In this document: positions 15,317 to 28,600 of the stretch, piece by piece | Position numbering within the stretch: position 1 is the stretch's first letter | How the letters are laid out: every line of letters begins with the position of its first letter | NCBI RefSeq assembly: GCF_036013745.1 | Contig: NZ_CP107880.1 | Location: 558,001 to 622,000 of the forward strand | DNA: 64,000 nucleotides | Reading direction: 5' to 3' | Origin: Streptomyces sp. NBC_00483 | Lineage (GTDB): Bacteria > Actinomycetota > Actinomycetes > Streptomycetales > Streptomycetaceae | Notes under the pieces: generated by a model | What the model saw: the letters and a program-made list of their open reading frames with translations, nothing else | What the model was told of the DNA's origin: nothing | Databases searched by the model: none | Made by a program: the position numbers and the translations under genes

Positions 15317-16558
15317 ATGAGGCCGGTACGGGTCATGCGGCGCTTCGCCTCTGTGATCAGCGGCTCGGTGCAGGCCAAGATCACGCTGCTCTACGGCGGT
15401 GTGTTCACGATCATCACCCTCGCGGTGCTCAGCAGCGTGCAATGGCTCCAACAGCGGTTCGTCGACGCCAAGTTGAACGACTTCGTATTCACCGGACCGG
15501 TCTCCGCGATCCCCTGTCCACCGCGACGCCCGGACGTTGCCTGTTCGACCGGTCCCTACCAGCCGTCCAAGGCCAGTCCCGTCGACGCGGCGGCCGGCCC
15601 GAGCCGCAGCATCTTCGACGGGAACGAGGAACTCCACAAGGACGTGGCAAGCACCCAGCAGATCTTCGCCCTGATCGCCATCGCCGCGATGATAGTGCTG
15701 GCGTTCGCGGTGTGCTGGTGGCTCACCAGACGGATCCTGCGCCCGCTGCACCGCGTCACCGCCACCGCCCAGCGCCTGTCGCTGTCCACCCTGCACGAAC
15801 GCATCGGGCTGACCGGACCACAGGATGAGCTGAAGGACCTCGCCGACACCTTCGACGCGATGCTCGATCGGCTGGATCGCGCCGTGGCGAGCCAGCGCCG
15901 CTTCGTCGCCAATGCCTCCCACGAGCTGCGCACTCCCCTGGCCATCCAGCGAACCGCGATCGAGGTCGGGCTGACCAAACCCTCTGCCGAGCGGGTCTCG
16001 CGGATCCGCGACGAACTGCTGCGCGCCACCGAGAGGTCCGAGCGGCTCATCGAGGGCCTGCTCGTTCTCGCGCAGGGGGAACAGGAACTCCTCGACCGGG
16101 ACCCGGTGGATCTCGCCGCCGTAGTCACTCAGGTCGTCGGAGAGCATCTCCCCTTCGCCGAGCGGCGCGGCATCACCCTCACCACCTCCACTCAGCCGGT
16201 CGTCGTCGCAGGCGACGACACGCTGCTCACCCGCCTGGTCGCCAACCTGGTACAGAACGCGATCCGGCACAACAACGCGGGCGGTTACGTCATCGTCGAC
16301 CTGTCCGCCGACGGCGGCCTGGTGGTCTGCAACTCCGGCCCGCACGTCCCTGAGGACAAGGTGGACGGGCTGTTCGAGCCGTTCCGGCGGCTGCCCGCAG
16401 ACCGGACCACATCGTCCGAGGGCGCGGGCCTGGGGCTGTCCATCGTCTCCGCCATCACGCACGCCCACGACGGCACCGTGCGCGCGACGGCCAACTCCGA
16501 GGGCGGGCTCTGGGTCACCGTGACCCTACCGGCCCACGCTCCGGCGCCGTCCGCCTGA
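15317..16558 (+). CDS. Sensor histidine kinase
   Basis: 413 aa. One membrane segment near residues 17-40 and a second near 117-140 (IFALIAIAAMIVLAFAVCWWL) bracket an extracytoplasmic loop of about 75 residues. Then come a HAMP linker, a HisKA domain with the phospho-accepting His in NASHELRTPLA, and a GHKL ATPase with NLVQNAIRHN (N box) and GAGLGLSIV (G2 box). It should autophosphorylate and pass phosphate to an OmpR-type regulator; the one at 10368 is the only candidate in the window. The loop is small and suits sensing envelope stress or the peptide itself. An 89-bp gap separates it from the kinase-like gene. Confidence 0.95.
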   Translation: MRPVRVMRRFASVISGSVQAKITLLYGGVFTIITLAVLSSVQWLQQRFVDAKLNDFVFTGPVSAIPCPPRRPDVACSTGPYQPSKASPVDAAAGPSRSIFDGNEELHKDVASTQQIFALIAIAAMIVLAFAVCWWLTRRILRPLHRVTATAQRLSLSTLHERIGLTGPQDELKDLADTFDAMLDRLDRAVASQRRFVANASHELRTPLAIQRTAIEVGLTKPSAERVSRIRDELLRATERSERLIEGLLVLAQGEQELLDRDPVDLAAVVTQVVGEHLPFAERRGITLTTSTQPVVVAGDDTLLTRLVANLVQNAIRHNNAGGYVIVDLSADGGLVVCNSGPHVPEDKVDGLFEPFRRLPADRTTSSEGAGLGLSIVSAITHAHDGTVRATANSEGGLWVTVTLPAHAPAPSA

Positions 16559-16596
16559 GCCTCGACTCCGCCTGCGGCCGCAGGCGGAGTCGAGGC
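16559..16596. terminator. Perfect 38-bp palindrome, bidirectional terminator
   Basis: A perfectly self-complementary 38-base GC-rich sequence begins right after the sensor-kinase stop and ends 6 bases before the end of the NRPS gene on the other strand. It can form a 17-19 bp stem and should terminate both convergent transcripts. Confidence 0.92.
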
Positions 16597-16602
16597 CGGG
16601 CC

Positions 16603-19600
16603 TCAGGCTCCCGGTTCCGTGCGACGCGTCTCCATCCATTCGGCTATCGCCTGCCATGCCCGGCTCAGCATCTCGGGCAGCATCAGGTTGGTGTGCCGGC
16701 AAGGCAGGCCGACCGCCGCGATGGAACCGCGGACGTAGGGCTCCCAGAGCCGCAGCCGTTCGTCCGGCGTGGCGTTCTCGCCGCCGTCCTCGGCGACGAC
16801 GAGCAGTAGGTCGCCGTCGAAGACACCGAGCTCGTGCCGTCGTCGCATCTCCGTGTTGTTGCGGAAGATCTTCGCGATGAGGAGCAGTTCATCCTCCGAG
16901 ATACCGTCGATGACCTCGCCGATCTCCTCCCTGAACCGAGCCGCCATCTCCCGCAGCCGCAGCTCCGGGTCGTGCTCTTCGAGGGCCGGCCGCGTGGCGT
17001 TCTCGTCCTCCGTGACGCCGACGGACTCCCCGGCCCCGACCGCCTCGACAGGTCGGACCGGCTCATCATCCCGAGCCTGCGCCGGGTAGGCGTCCATGAC
17101 GACCAGGGCGGCGACGGTCTCACCCGCCTCCTGCAGGCGCACGGCCATCTCATGTACGGGGATGCCACCGAACGAGAAGCCCACGAGGTGGTAGGGGCCG
17201 TCGGGCTGGACGGCACGGATCTGCTCGATGTACTCCGCCGCCAATTCCTCGATGCTGCCCGGTAGCGTCCCGTTGCCGTCCATCCCGGCGGCCTGCAGCC
17301 CGTACAGCGGGATGCCGTCCGGGACAAACCGTGCCAGCGGCCGGTAGCACCAGCTCAGGCCGGATGCGGGATGGACGAAGAAGAACGGCGGCTGGTCACC
17401 TTCGGTCCGTATCGGCAGGACCCTGCCGAGTGAGTCACCCATGGACGCCAGGTCCAGCTGGCGGACGATTCCGGCGACGGTCGGCGCCGCGAACACATTG
17501 CGCACCGTGGTGGAGATCCCCTTCTCCCGCAGCCGCGCGGCGAGCGTGACCGCCAACAGGGAATGCCCGCCGAGCTGGAAGAAGTCGTCGTCGAAGCCGA
17601 CCTCGTCAACCCCGAGGACCTCGGCGAACACCTCGCTCACGACGTACTCCAGGCTCGTAGCGAGATTCCTCGTCGTGGCCGTCCCGGTGGTCCCGGCGGT
17701 GTAGTCGGGGGTGGGCAGGGCCTTGCGGTCCAGCTTGCCGTTGGCGGTCAACGGCAGCGCGTCCAGCGTGACGAACGCGGCCGGGACCATGTGATCGGGC
17801 AGCCGACCCGCCACGAAGCCGCGCAGTTCGCCGGTGGCCAAGCCGGCGTCCGCGCCCGCGGGTACCACGTAGGCGACCAGGCGCTTGTCACCCGGGGTGT
17901 CCTCCCGCGCGATCACCGCAGCCTGAGACACCTCCGGATGCGCCGACAGGGCAGCCTCGATCTCGCCGGGCTCGATGCGGAAGCCGCGGATCTTCACCTG
18001 CTCATCGGCCCGCCCGGCGAAGACGAGTTGACCGTCCACCGTCCACTTGGCCAGGTCCCCGGTCCGGTACATCCGCTCCCCGGAAACGGTCCCGAAGGGG
18101 CACGCCACGAACCGCTCACCCGTCAGACCGGGCCGGCCCACGTACCCACGTGCAAGTGAGGCACCGGCAACGTAGAGCTCGCCCGCCACCCCGACCGGCA
18201 CCGGCCGCAGCGCGTCATCGAGTACGAACAGACGGGTGTTGGCGATCGGCGTACCGATCGGCACCACCCCGCCATCCACCACCTCAGCGGTCAGCTCACC
18301 GGTCGCCACCCCGACTGTGGTCTCCGTCGGCCCGTAGTGGTTGAACACCCGCCGACCACCAGCAGTCGCCACCTGGACCAATTCCCTGACCCAGCCGGCC
18401 TGCGCCGCCTCACCGCCCAGCACCACCGACCCCGCCGGCAGCAACGCCTCGACACCCACCACAGCCGTCAACGCCGCCAGATGCGACGGCACCACCTTGA
18501 CGTGGTCGATCCGCTCCTCGGCCACATACCGCGCCACCGCTTCCGGATCCGTCACCAACTCCGCATCCAGTACGTGCAGTTGTCCACCCGTGACCAGACT
18601 CGCGAACACCACCGTGTTCCCTAGGTCCGTCACCTGCGCCTGCAACAACGCATACCGCGCCCCCGGCACATCCCAACCCAACCGCCCCGACACCGACACC
18701 GACACCACATAATTGGCCAGCGACCCATGCGTCACCGCCACACCCTTCGGCACCCCCGACGACCCCGACGTATACATCACATACGCCAACCCAGCCACAT
18801 CCATAGCCACACCAGGCGACGCATCCCCATAACCGTCGAGGAGCGCGGTGGTTGTCGGATCGTCTACGGCAACTGTCCGGAGCTGCCCGGCCGACAGACC
18901 ACTCAGCGCGTCCTGGGTGCCCAGCACAAGTTGCGCCCGGCTGTCGGCCAGCATGAACGCCACCCGCTCCGCCGGCAGTTCCCCATCAACCGGCAGATAC
19001 GCCGCGCCTGCCTTCCACACCGCCAGGATCGCCGTCACCATCTCCACGCCACGCGGCAGGCACAACCCCACCACCGACTCCGGGCCCACACCCAGATCAC
19101 GCAAATAGCACGCCAGACGACCCGCCCGCGCATCAAGCTCCCGATACGTGACCTGGGCACCATCAGCCACCAGCGCCACAGCACCCGGAACCGCCCGCAC
19201 CCGCTCCTCGAACAAGCCGACCACGGACGAACCCGTCACCCCCGCCGCGGTGTCGTTCCACCGCACCAGCACACGGTCCCGCTCACCGGCATCAAGAACA
19301 TCCACCGCGGCCAGCCGCACCTCCGGGGCCGCCGTCACCGTGTTCAGCACCCGAACGAACCAGTCCGCCATGCGCCCGGCCGTGTCCTCGTCGAACAGGT
19401 CCGCCGCCACAGTGACGGTTCCGCGCAGCCCCGCCGGACGATTCTCGTCGTCGAACATCTCGGCGATCCCGACGTTCAGGTCGTACTTCGCCGACGCCGA
19501 TGCCGCCGCTCCGCCGGGCGAATCAGCGCCCGTGCCGGTGCGCGCGCCCGGTAGCTCCAGCGACGCCTCGTCGGTGTTCTGGAGGGTGAGGAACACCTGG

Positions 19601-22600
19601 AACAGCGGGTGGCGTGCCATCGACCGGGTCGGTGCCAGTTCTTCCACCAGGCGTTCGAACGGCATGTCCTGGTGCGCGAACGCTCCCAGGCCGGCCTCCC
19701 GCACCCGGGCCAGCACCTGACGGAACTCCGGGTCACCCGACAAGTCCGTACGGATCACGAGGCTGTTGACGAAGAACCCGACCAGGCCGTCCAGCGCCTC
19801 ATCATTGCGGCCCGCTGTCGGAGACCCGATGGGAATGTCAGTACCGGCCCCCAGGCGCGACAGCGTCACCGCCAGCGCGGCCTGCAGCACCATGAACACC
19901 GTCACGCCCTCGGCCCGCGAGAGCTCCGCCAGCCTCTGGTGCACCTCGGTCGGCACCCGCAGCGGCACCCGGTGTCCCCGGTGGCCGGCCTCCGCCGGTC
20001 GCGGGCGATCCACCGGCAGCGCCAGCTCCTCCGGCGCTCCCGCCAACGTGTTCCGCCAGTACGCGGTCTGGGTCGACAGCAGGCTGTCGGGATCGGACTC
20101 CTCGCCCAGCAACTCCCGCTGCCAGAGCGTGTAGTCGGCGTACTGCACCGGCAGCGGCTCCCAGTCGGGGGCGCGACCCTGCAGCCGGGCCGCGTACGCC
20201 GTTGAGAGATCCCGGCTCAGCGGCGCCATCGACCAGCCGTCGCCGGCGATGTGATGCATCACGACCACCAGGAGCTGCTCGCCACCCGAGTCGAACAGCC
20301 AGGCCCGGATCGGCAGTTCCGCCGACAGATCGAACGCGTACCGCATCGCCTCCGCGACGGCTTCCGCCCGTTCGCCGCGCTCCACTTGGGAGACCCGCAG
20401 TTCCCATTCCAGGTCCCGAGGGTCGAGGATCTGCTGGTACGGCGTGCCGTCCACCGCGGGGAAAACCGTCCGGAGCGACTCGTGCCGGCCGATGACATCC
20501 CGCAGTGCCGCACCCAGCGCGGCCACATCCACATCGCCGCTCAGCCGGATCGTCGTGGGCAGGTTGTACGTCGGGCTCGGGCCTTCGAGCTGCGCGAGGA
20601 ACCACAGCCGTTGCTGCGCGAACGACAACGGCACCCGCTCGGGCCGCGTTCCCGCCGCACGCAACGGCGTTCGGACCTGCCGCTCGCTCCCGGCCCGATG
20701 GGCGGCGAGACCGGCCACCGTCGGAAACTCGAACAGGGTCCTGACCTCGACCTCCACGCCCAGCACCGCGCGGATCCGCGACACGAGCCGCACCGCCAGC
20801 AGCGAATGCCCGCCCAGCTGGAAGAAGTTGTCGTCCACGCCCACCGACTCAAGACCCAGCACGTCGGCGAACGCCACACACAGGATCTCCTCCCGCACCG
20901 TCGAGGGCCCACGGCCCGCTCCTGAGGCGTACTCGGGGGCAGGCAGCGCCTTGCGGTCCAGCTTGCCGTTCACCGTCAACGGCAGCACCGGCAGCGGGAC
21001 GACAGCGGCCGGAACCATGTAGTCCGGCAGCTGCCCGGCCACGAACTCCCGCAGACCGGCAAGGTCCATGTCGTCATCGCCATCGTCCGCGGGGACGACG
21101 TAGGCGACCAGCCGCTTGTCCCCGGGGGCGTCCTCGCGGGCCACCACGACCGCCTGCCGGACCTCCGGGTGGGTCGACAGCACGGCCTCGATCTCGCCGG
21201 GCTCGATCCGGAAGCCGCGCACCTTCACCTGTTCGTCGGCCCGCCCGACGAACACCAACCGGCCGTCCGGGGCCCACTTGACCACGTCTCCGGTGCGATA
21301 CATCCGCTCACCGACGGAGTCGAACGGGCACGCCACGAACCGCTCGCCCGTCAGCCCGGGACGGCCCACGTATCCGCGTGCCACACCGGCACCAGCGACA
21401 TAGAGTTCGCCTGCGACCCCCACCGGGGCGGGGCTGAGCGTGTCGTCCAGCACAAACAGACGGACGTTGGCGATCGGCGTACCGATCAACGGCTCATCAC
21501 CGGGCGAGAGCGGCAGCGACATCGACGCACACACCGTGATCTCCGTCGGACCGTAGGCGTTGATCAGACGACGGCCTGGCGCCCACCGCTCGACAAGATC
21601 CGCGTCCAGGGCCTCGCCGGCGGATACCAGCGTGGTCACCGAGTCCAGGTCGGCGGCGCCGAGAGCCCTCAGGACCGCCGGGGGCAGCGTCGTATGCGTG
21701 ATGCCGTGACCGGCGACCAGATCGACCAACCCGCCACCGGGCAGCAACTCGTCCACCGGCGCCATCACCAATGCCGCACCCGAGCACAGTGTCACCAGCA
21801 CTTCCGACACCGCCGCATCGAAACCGGCCGAGGCGAACTGCAGCACCCGCGAGCCTTGTTCCACCGCGAACCGCCCGCCCTGGGCGGCCACCAGGTTCAC
21901 GATCCCGGCGTGCTCGATCGCCACACCCTTCGGGGCCCCCGTCGACCCCGACGTATAGATCACATACGCCAGAGCGGCCGGGTCGATCGACACGTCCGGC
22001 GCGGCCTCCGGCTGAGCGTCCACAAGCGCGGACGTCGTGCGGTCGTCGAGGGCGACCAACGGCACACGGCCGACCGGAAGATCGTCCAGTAGATCCTGCG
22101 TGCCCAGGACGAGCTGCGCACGGCTGTCCGCCAGCATGAACGCCACCCGGTCCACCGGCAGCCGCCCGTCGATCGGCAGGTACGCCGCACCCGCCTTCAA
22201 CACGGCCAGAATCGCGGTCACAAGGCCGGCGCCGCGCGGCAGGCACAGACCCACCACCGACTCAGGCCCCACGCCCATGCCGCGCAGATGACGGGCCAGC
22301 CGGTTCGCCGCCGCGGCCAGCTCCCGATACGTCACCTCCACGCCGTCAGCCACCACCGCGACCGCACCCGGCGCAGCCTTCACCTGCCGCTCGAACACCT
22401 CCACCACCGACGGGCCCACCACATTCGTGGCCGTGTCATTCCACCCGCCGACCAGCAGCTCGCGCTCCTGCGCATCGAGAATGTCCACCGCTGCGAGCCG
22501 CACATCAGGCGTCGTGGTCACCATGTCGAGCACCCGCGCGAACCAGCCGGCGAACCTGGCGGCCGCCGGTTCGTCGAACAGGTCCGCCGCCACCGTCACC

Positions 22601-25600
22601 ATGCCGTGCCAACCAGCCGGCCGGCGCCGGTCATCGAGCTGCTCCACCATCGTCACGTCGAGATCGAACTTCGCGGGCACCGGCACCGAGCCGTCCACCT
22701 CAAGGGCTCCACGGCCGGTCCGCCGCCCCGGCATTTCGAGCGAGGCGCGCTCCATGGTCTGCACGGTCAGCGTGACCTGAAACAGCGGATGGCGGGACAT
22801 CGACCGCTCCGGCGCCAGCTCCTCGACCAGCCGCTCGAACGGCACGTCCTGGTGCGCGAACGCGCCCAGGCTGGCCTCCCGCACCCGTGCCAGCACCTGA
22901 CGGAACTCCGGGTCACCCGACAGGTCCGTGCGGATCACCAGGCTGTTGAGGAAGAACCCGACCAGGTCGTCCAGCGCCTCATCATTGCGGCCCGCTATCG
23001 GAGACCCGATGGGAATGTCGGTGCCGGCCCCGACGCGCGACAGCGTCACCGCCAAGGCGGCCTGCACCACCATGAACGGTGTCACGCCCTCGGCCCGCGC
23101 CAGCTCCGTCGCCCGCTGGTGCACCTCGGCCGACACCCGGAACGGCACGGCGTGACCGCGGTGGGTGGCCACCACCGGCCGCGGCCGGTCCACCGGCAGC
23201 GCCAGCTCCTCCGGCGCGCCGGCCAACGTCGCCCGCCAGTACCGCACCTGCTGCGACAGCCGGCTGTCCGGATCGGACTCCTCGCCCAGCAACTCCCGCT
23301 GCCACAGGGCGTAGTCGGAGTACTGCACCGGCAGCGGCTCCCACTCCGGGGTCCGGCCCCGCAGCCGCGCCGCGTACGCCGCCGACACATCCCGGCTGAG
23401 CGGACCCATCGACCAGCCGTCGCTGGCGATGTGGTGCATGACCACCACCAGCACCTGCTCCTCGGGGCCGGCCTCGAACAGCCACGCCCGGACCGGAAGC
23501 TCCGCCGACAGATCGAACGCGTACTCCGATGCCTGCCGCACGGCCGCAGGCAGTTCGCCAGGCGTCACCTGGGTGACCTGGACAGCCCAGTCGAGCTCCC
23601 CGGGGGCAAGGATGCGCTGGTAGGGCTCGCCGTTCACTGCCGGGAAGAGCGTGCGCAGCGACTCATGACGTTCGATCACATCCCGCAACGCCGCGCCCAG
23701 CACCGCGGCGTCCACCCCGCCGAGCGACACCACCACGGGAATGTTGTACGTCGGGTTCGGCCCCTCCAACTGCCCCAGGAACCACAGCCGCCGCTGCGCG
23801 AACGACAACGGCACCCGCTCCGGACGCGTCCTCGCCCGCAGCGGCGTACGCGCCTGCCCCGCTCCCTCGGCCATCCAGGCCGCCAGGCCGGCCACCGTCG
23901 GGGCCTCGAACAGCGTCCGGACCTCGATCTCTACGCCGAGTACGACACGGATCCGCGACACCAGCCTGACCGCGAGCAGCGAATGGCCACCCAGCTCGAA
24001 GAAGCCGTCGTCCACGCCCACCGACTCCACCCCGAGGATGTCGGCAAACGCCGCGCACAGGATCTCCTCCGCAGGCGTGGCCGGGCCCCGACCCACGCCA
24101 GTGGCGTATTCCGGCGCCGGCAGGGCCTTGCGGTCCAGCTTGCCGTTGGCAGTCAGCGGCAGCGCGTCCAGCGTGACGAACGCGGCCGGGACCATGTGAT
24201 CGGGCAGCCGCTGCGCGAGGAACTCCCCTATGCCACCGCTGTCCACGTCTTCGGCGTCGGTGTCGGAGGGCGTCACGTAGGCGACCAGGCGCCGGTCGCC
24301 CGGGGTGTCCTCACGCGCGATCACCGCGGCCTGAGACACCTCCGGATGCGCCGACAGGACGGCCTCGATCTCGCCCGGCTCGATGCGGAACCCGCGGATC
24401 TTCACCTGCGCGTCGGCCCGGCCGAGGAACACCAACTGCCCGTCGGGCGTCCACTTGGCCAGATCGCCGGTGCGGTACATGCGCTCACCGGAACCGGCCG
24501 GGAAGGGGCACGCCACGAACCGCTCACCGGTCAGACCCGCACGGCCCACGTACCCGCGCGCAAGCCCGGCACCGGCCACATACAGCTCGCCCGCCACTCC
24601 GACCGGCACCGGCCGCAGCGTCCCATCGAGCACGAACAGCCGGGTGTTGGCGATCGGCGTGCCGATCGGCACCACTCCACCAGCCACCCCTTCCGCGGTC
24701 AGCTCAGCGGTAGCCACTCCGACCGTGGTCTCCGTCGGTCCGTAGTGGTTGAACACCTTCCGGTCACCGGCCGCCGCGATCAGTTCCGCCGTCCAGTCGA
24801 CCTGCGCCGCCTCGCCACCGAGCACCACGGACCCGGCCGGCAGCAACGCCTCGACACCCGCAGCGGCCGTCAACGCCGCCAGATGCGAAGGCACCACCTT
24901 CATCGCGTCGATCCGCTGCTCGCGCAGATACCCGGACACGGCAACCGGATCCGTCACCAACTCCGCGTCCAGTACGTGCAGTTGTCCGCCAGAGACCAGG
25001 CTCGCGAACACCACCGTGTTGCCCAGGTCCGTCACCTGCGCCTGCAACAACGCATACCGCGCCCCCGGCACATCCCAGCCCAACCGCCCCGACACCGACG
25101 ACACATAATTGGCCAGCGACCCATGCGTCACCGCCACACCCTTCGGCACCCCGGACGAGCCCGACGTATAGATCACGTACGCCAACCCGGCCGCGTCCAC
25201 CACCACATCGGGCGAGGTCTCCCTGTACCCATCGAGGAGCGCGGCGGTCATCGGGTCGTCAACGGCGACCATCCGCACCCGGCCGACCGGGAGGTCGTCC
25301 AGTGTCTCCTGGGTGCCGAGCACGAGCTGCGCCCGGCTGTCGGTCAGCATGAACGCGACCCGTTCCGCGGGGAGTTGGGCGTCAATCGGCAGGTACGCCG
25401 CGCCCGCCTTCCACACCGCCAGGATCGCCGTCACCATCTCCACGCCACGCGGCAGACTCAAGCCCACCACCGACTCCGGGCCCACACCCAGATCACGCAG
25501 ATAGCACGCCAGACGACCCGCCCGCGCATCAAGCTCCCGATACGTGACCTGGGCACCATCAGCCACCAGCGCCACAGCACCCGGAACCGCCCGCACCCGC

Positions 25601-28600
25601 TCCTCGAACAAGCCGACCACGGACGAACCCGTCACCCCCGCCGCGGTGTCGTTCCACCGCACCAGCACACGGTCCCGCTCATCCGCATCGAGCACCTCGA
25701 TCGCACGCACCGCGATGTCAGGGGCAGCCACCACCGCCTGGAGCACCCGGGTGAACCACTGCGCGAACCGGTCGGCAGCCGGCTTGTCGAACATGTCCGC
25801 CGCCACCGTTATCCCGCCACGAAGCCCCGCCGGTGCCCCCGCGGCGTCATGCACCTCGCCGAGCGCGACCCATACGTCGAACTTCACCGAGGCCGTGGCT
25901 TCACCGCTCTGCTGCGTGTTTCCGCCGGCGGTACGGGCGCCGGACAGTTCCAGGGCCGCGTCTCCGGTGGTCTGCATGGTCAGCACGACCTGCGCCAACG
26001 GATGCCGAGCCATCGACCGCTCGGGCGCCAACTCCTCCACCAGCCGCTCGAACGGCACATCCTGATGTGCGAACGCGCCGAGGCTGGCCTCCCGCACCCG
26101 CCTCAACACCTCGCGGAACTCCGGCTCACCCGACAGATCAGTCCGGACCACCAGCGTGTTCAGGAAGAGCCCGACCAGGTTCTCCAACGCCTCATCGTTG
26201 CGCCCCGCAATCGGCGACCCGATCGGAATGTCCGTCCCTGCCCCCACCCGCGAGACAGTCACCGCCAGCGCGGCCTGCAGGATCATGAACACCGTCACAC
26301 CCTCGGCACGCGCCAGCTCCACCAGACGCCGATGCACCTCCGCCGACACCCGCAGCGGCGCGACATGCCCACGATGGCTGGCCACCGCCGGACGTGCCCG
26401 GTCCACCGGTAGCGCCAGTTCCTCCGGCGCGCCGGCCAACGTGCCCCGCCAGTACTCCAGTTGCGCCGACAGCAGACTGCCCGGATCGGACTCCTCGCCC
26501 AGCAACTCCCGCTGCCACAAGGCGTAATCCGCATACTGCACCGCCAGCGGCTCCCAGCCGGGTGACTCACCCCGCAGCCGCGCCGCGTACGCCGCCGACA
26601 GATCCCGACTCAGCGGACCCATCGACCAACCGTCGCCTGCGATGTGGTGCACGACCACCACCAGCATCTGCTCACCGGAACCGGCCTGGAAGAGCCACGC
26701 CCGGATCGGCAGCTCCGCCGACAGGTCGAACGCATGCTGCGACGCCCGCACCACGGCATCGCTCAACTCGCCGGTCTCCACCTGGGTGACCCGCAGTTCC
26801 CACTCCAGATCCTGTGGATCGAGGATCCGCTGGTACGGCTCGCCGTCCACGGCCGGGAACACCGTGCGCAGCGACTCGTGCCTGTCGATCACATCCCGCA
26901 GCGCCGCGCTCAGCGCCGCGGCGTCGACACCGCTCAGCCGGATCGGCACCGCGATGTTGTAGGCCGGGTTCGGGCCTTCGAGCTGCGCCAGGAACCACAG
27001 CCGCCGTTGCGCGAACGACAACGGCACCAGCTCCGGACGCGGCCTCGCCCGCAGCGGCAGCTGAGCTTGCGCCGCGCCCTCGCCCAGGCGGGCCGCGAGC
27101 CCGGCCACCGTCGGCGCCTCGAACAACGCCCTGAGCCCGACCTCCACCCCCAACACCGTGCGGGCCCGGGCGATCAAGCGCGCCGCCAGCAGCGAATGGC
27201 CCCCCAGCTTGAAGAAGTTGTCATCGACCCCGACCGACGCGAGCCCCAGCACCTCGGCGAACACCCCGCACAGGATCTCCTCCTGCACGGTGACCGGGGC
27301 ACGGCTCGTCCCGGTGTCGTATTCCGGCGCGGGCAGGGACTTGCGGTCCAGCTTGCCGTTGACGGTCAGCGGCAGCTCGTCCAGCGTGACGAACGCGGCC
27401 GGCACCATGTACTCCGGCAGCCGGGAGGCCACGAACCTCCGCACACCCTCCCCATCGATCGCGGTGGCGTCGGCGCCATCGGCAGGGACGATGTAGGCGA
27501 CCAGACGCTTGTCACCCGGAGTGTCCTCACGTGCCAGCACCGCGGTCCGGGCCACATCGGGATGCGCGCCCAACACGGCCTCGATCTCGCCGAGTTCGAT
27601 CCGGAAGCCGCGTATCTTCACCTGCTCATCGGCGCGCCCGACGAACATCAGCCGGCCGTCCGTCGTCCACTTGGCCAGGTCCCCGGTCCGGTACATTCGC
27701 TCGCCGGCAGATCCGAACGGGCAGGCCACGAACCGCTCGCCCGTCAACCCGGGGCGGCCCACATACCCGCGTGCCACCCCCGCACCGGCCACGTACAGCT
27801 CGCCCGCGACCCCTGACGGCACCGGCTGCAGCGCAGCATCCAGCACGAACAAGCGGCCGTTGGCGATCGGCGTGCCGATCGACGGCACATCCCCCGGCGC
27901 CAGCGGCTGCGACATCGACGCACACACCGTGATCTCCGTCGGACCATAGGCATTGATCAGTCGACGACCCGAAGCCCACCGCTCCACCAACCCCGCATCC
28001 AGCGCCTCACCAGCCGATACGAGCGTGGTCACGGATCCCAGGTCGTCGGCGCCGAGAGCCCCCAGCACCACCGGGGGCAATGTCGCGTGCGTCACCCCAT
28101 GACGGGCCACCACCTCGGCCAGCCCACCCCCTGGAGTCAACTCTTCCGCCGACGCCACCACCAAGGCGGCCCCGGCGCCCAGCGCCATCAGCACCTCCCA
28201 CGTCGCGGCGTCGAATCCGATCGACGCGAACTGCAGCACTCGCGCATCGCGCTCGACCGCGAACCGCTCGATCTGCGCGGTCGCCAGGTTCACCGTTCCG
28301 CCATGGGTGAGCGCAACCCCCTTGGGGCGGCCCGTCGACCCCGACGTATAGATCACATACGCCAGTCCGGTGGTGCCAATCGTGAAGTCAGGTGCGGTCT
28401 GCGGGCAGGCGTCGATCCGGTCTCGCACACGTCGGGCATCCAGCGGCGCCACGGTCACCCCGTTCAGCGCATCCGCCGGCACCGCCTCCGAACCGCCGGT
28501 CAGCACGACCGAAGCGCCGCTGTCGGCGATCATGAACCGGATTCGCTCGGCAGGCTGCCGTGCGTCGATCGGCAGATACGCCGCCCCCGCCTTCCACACA

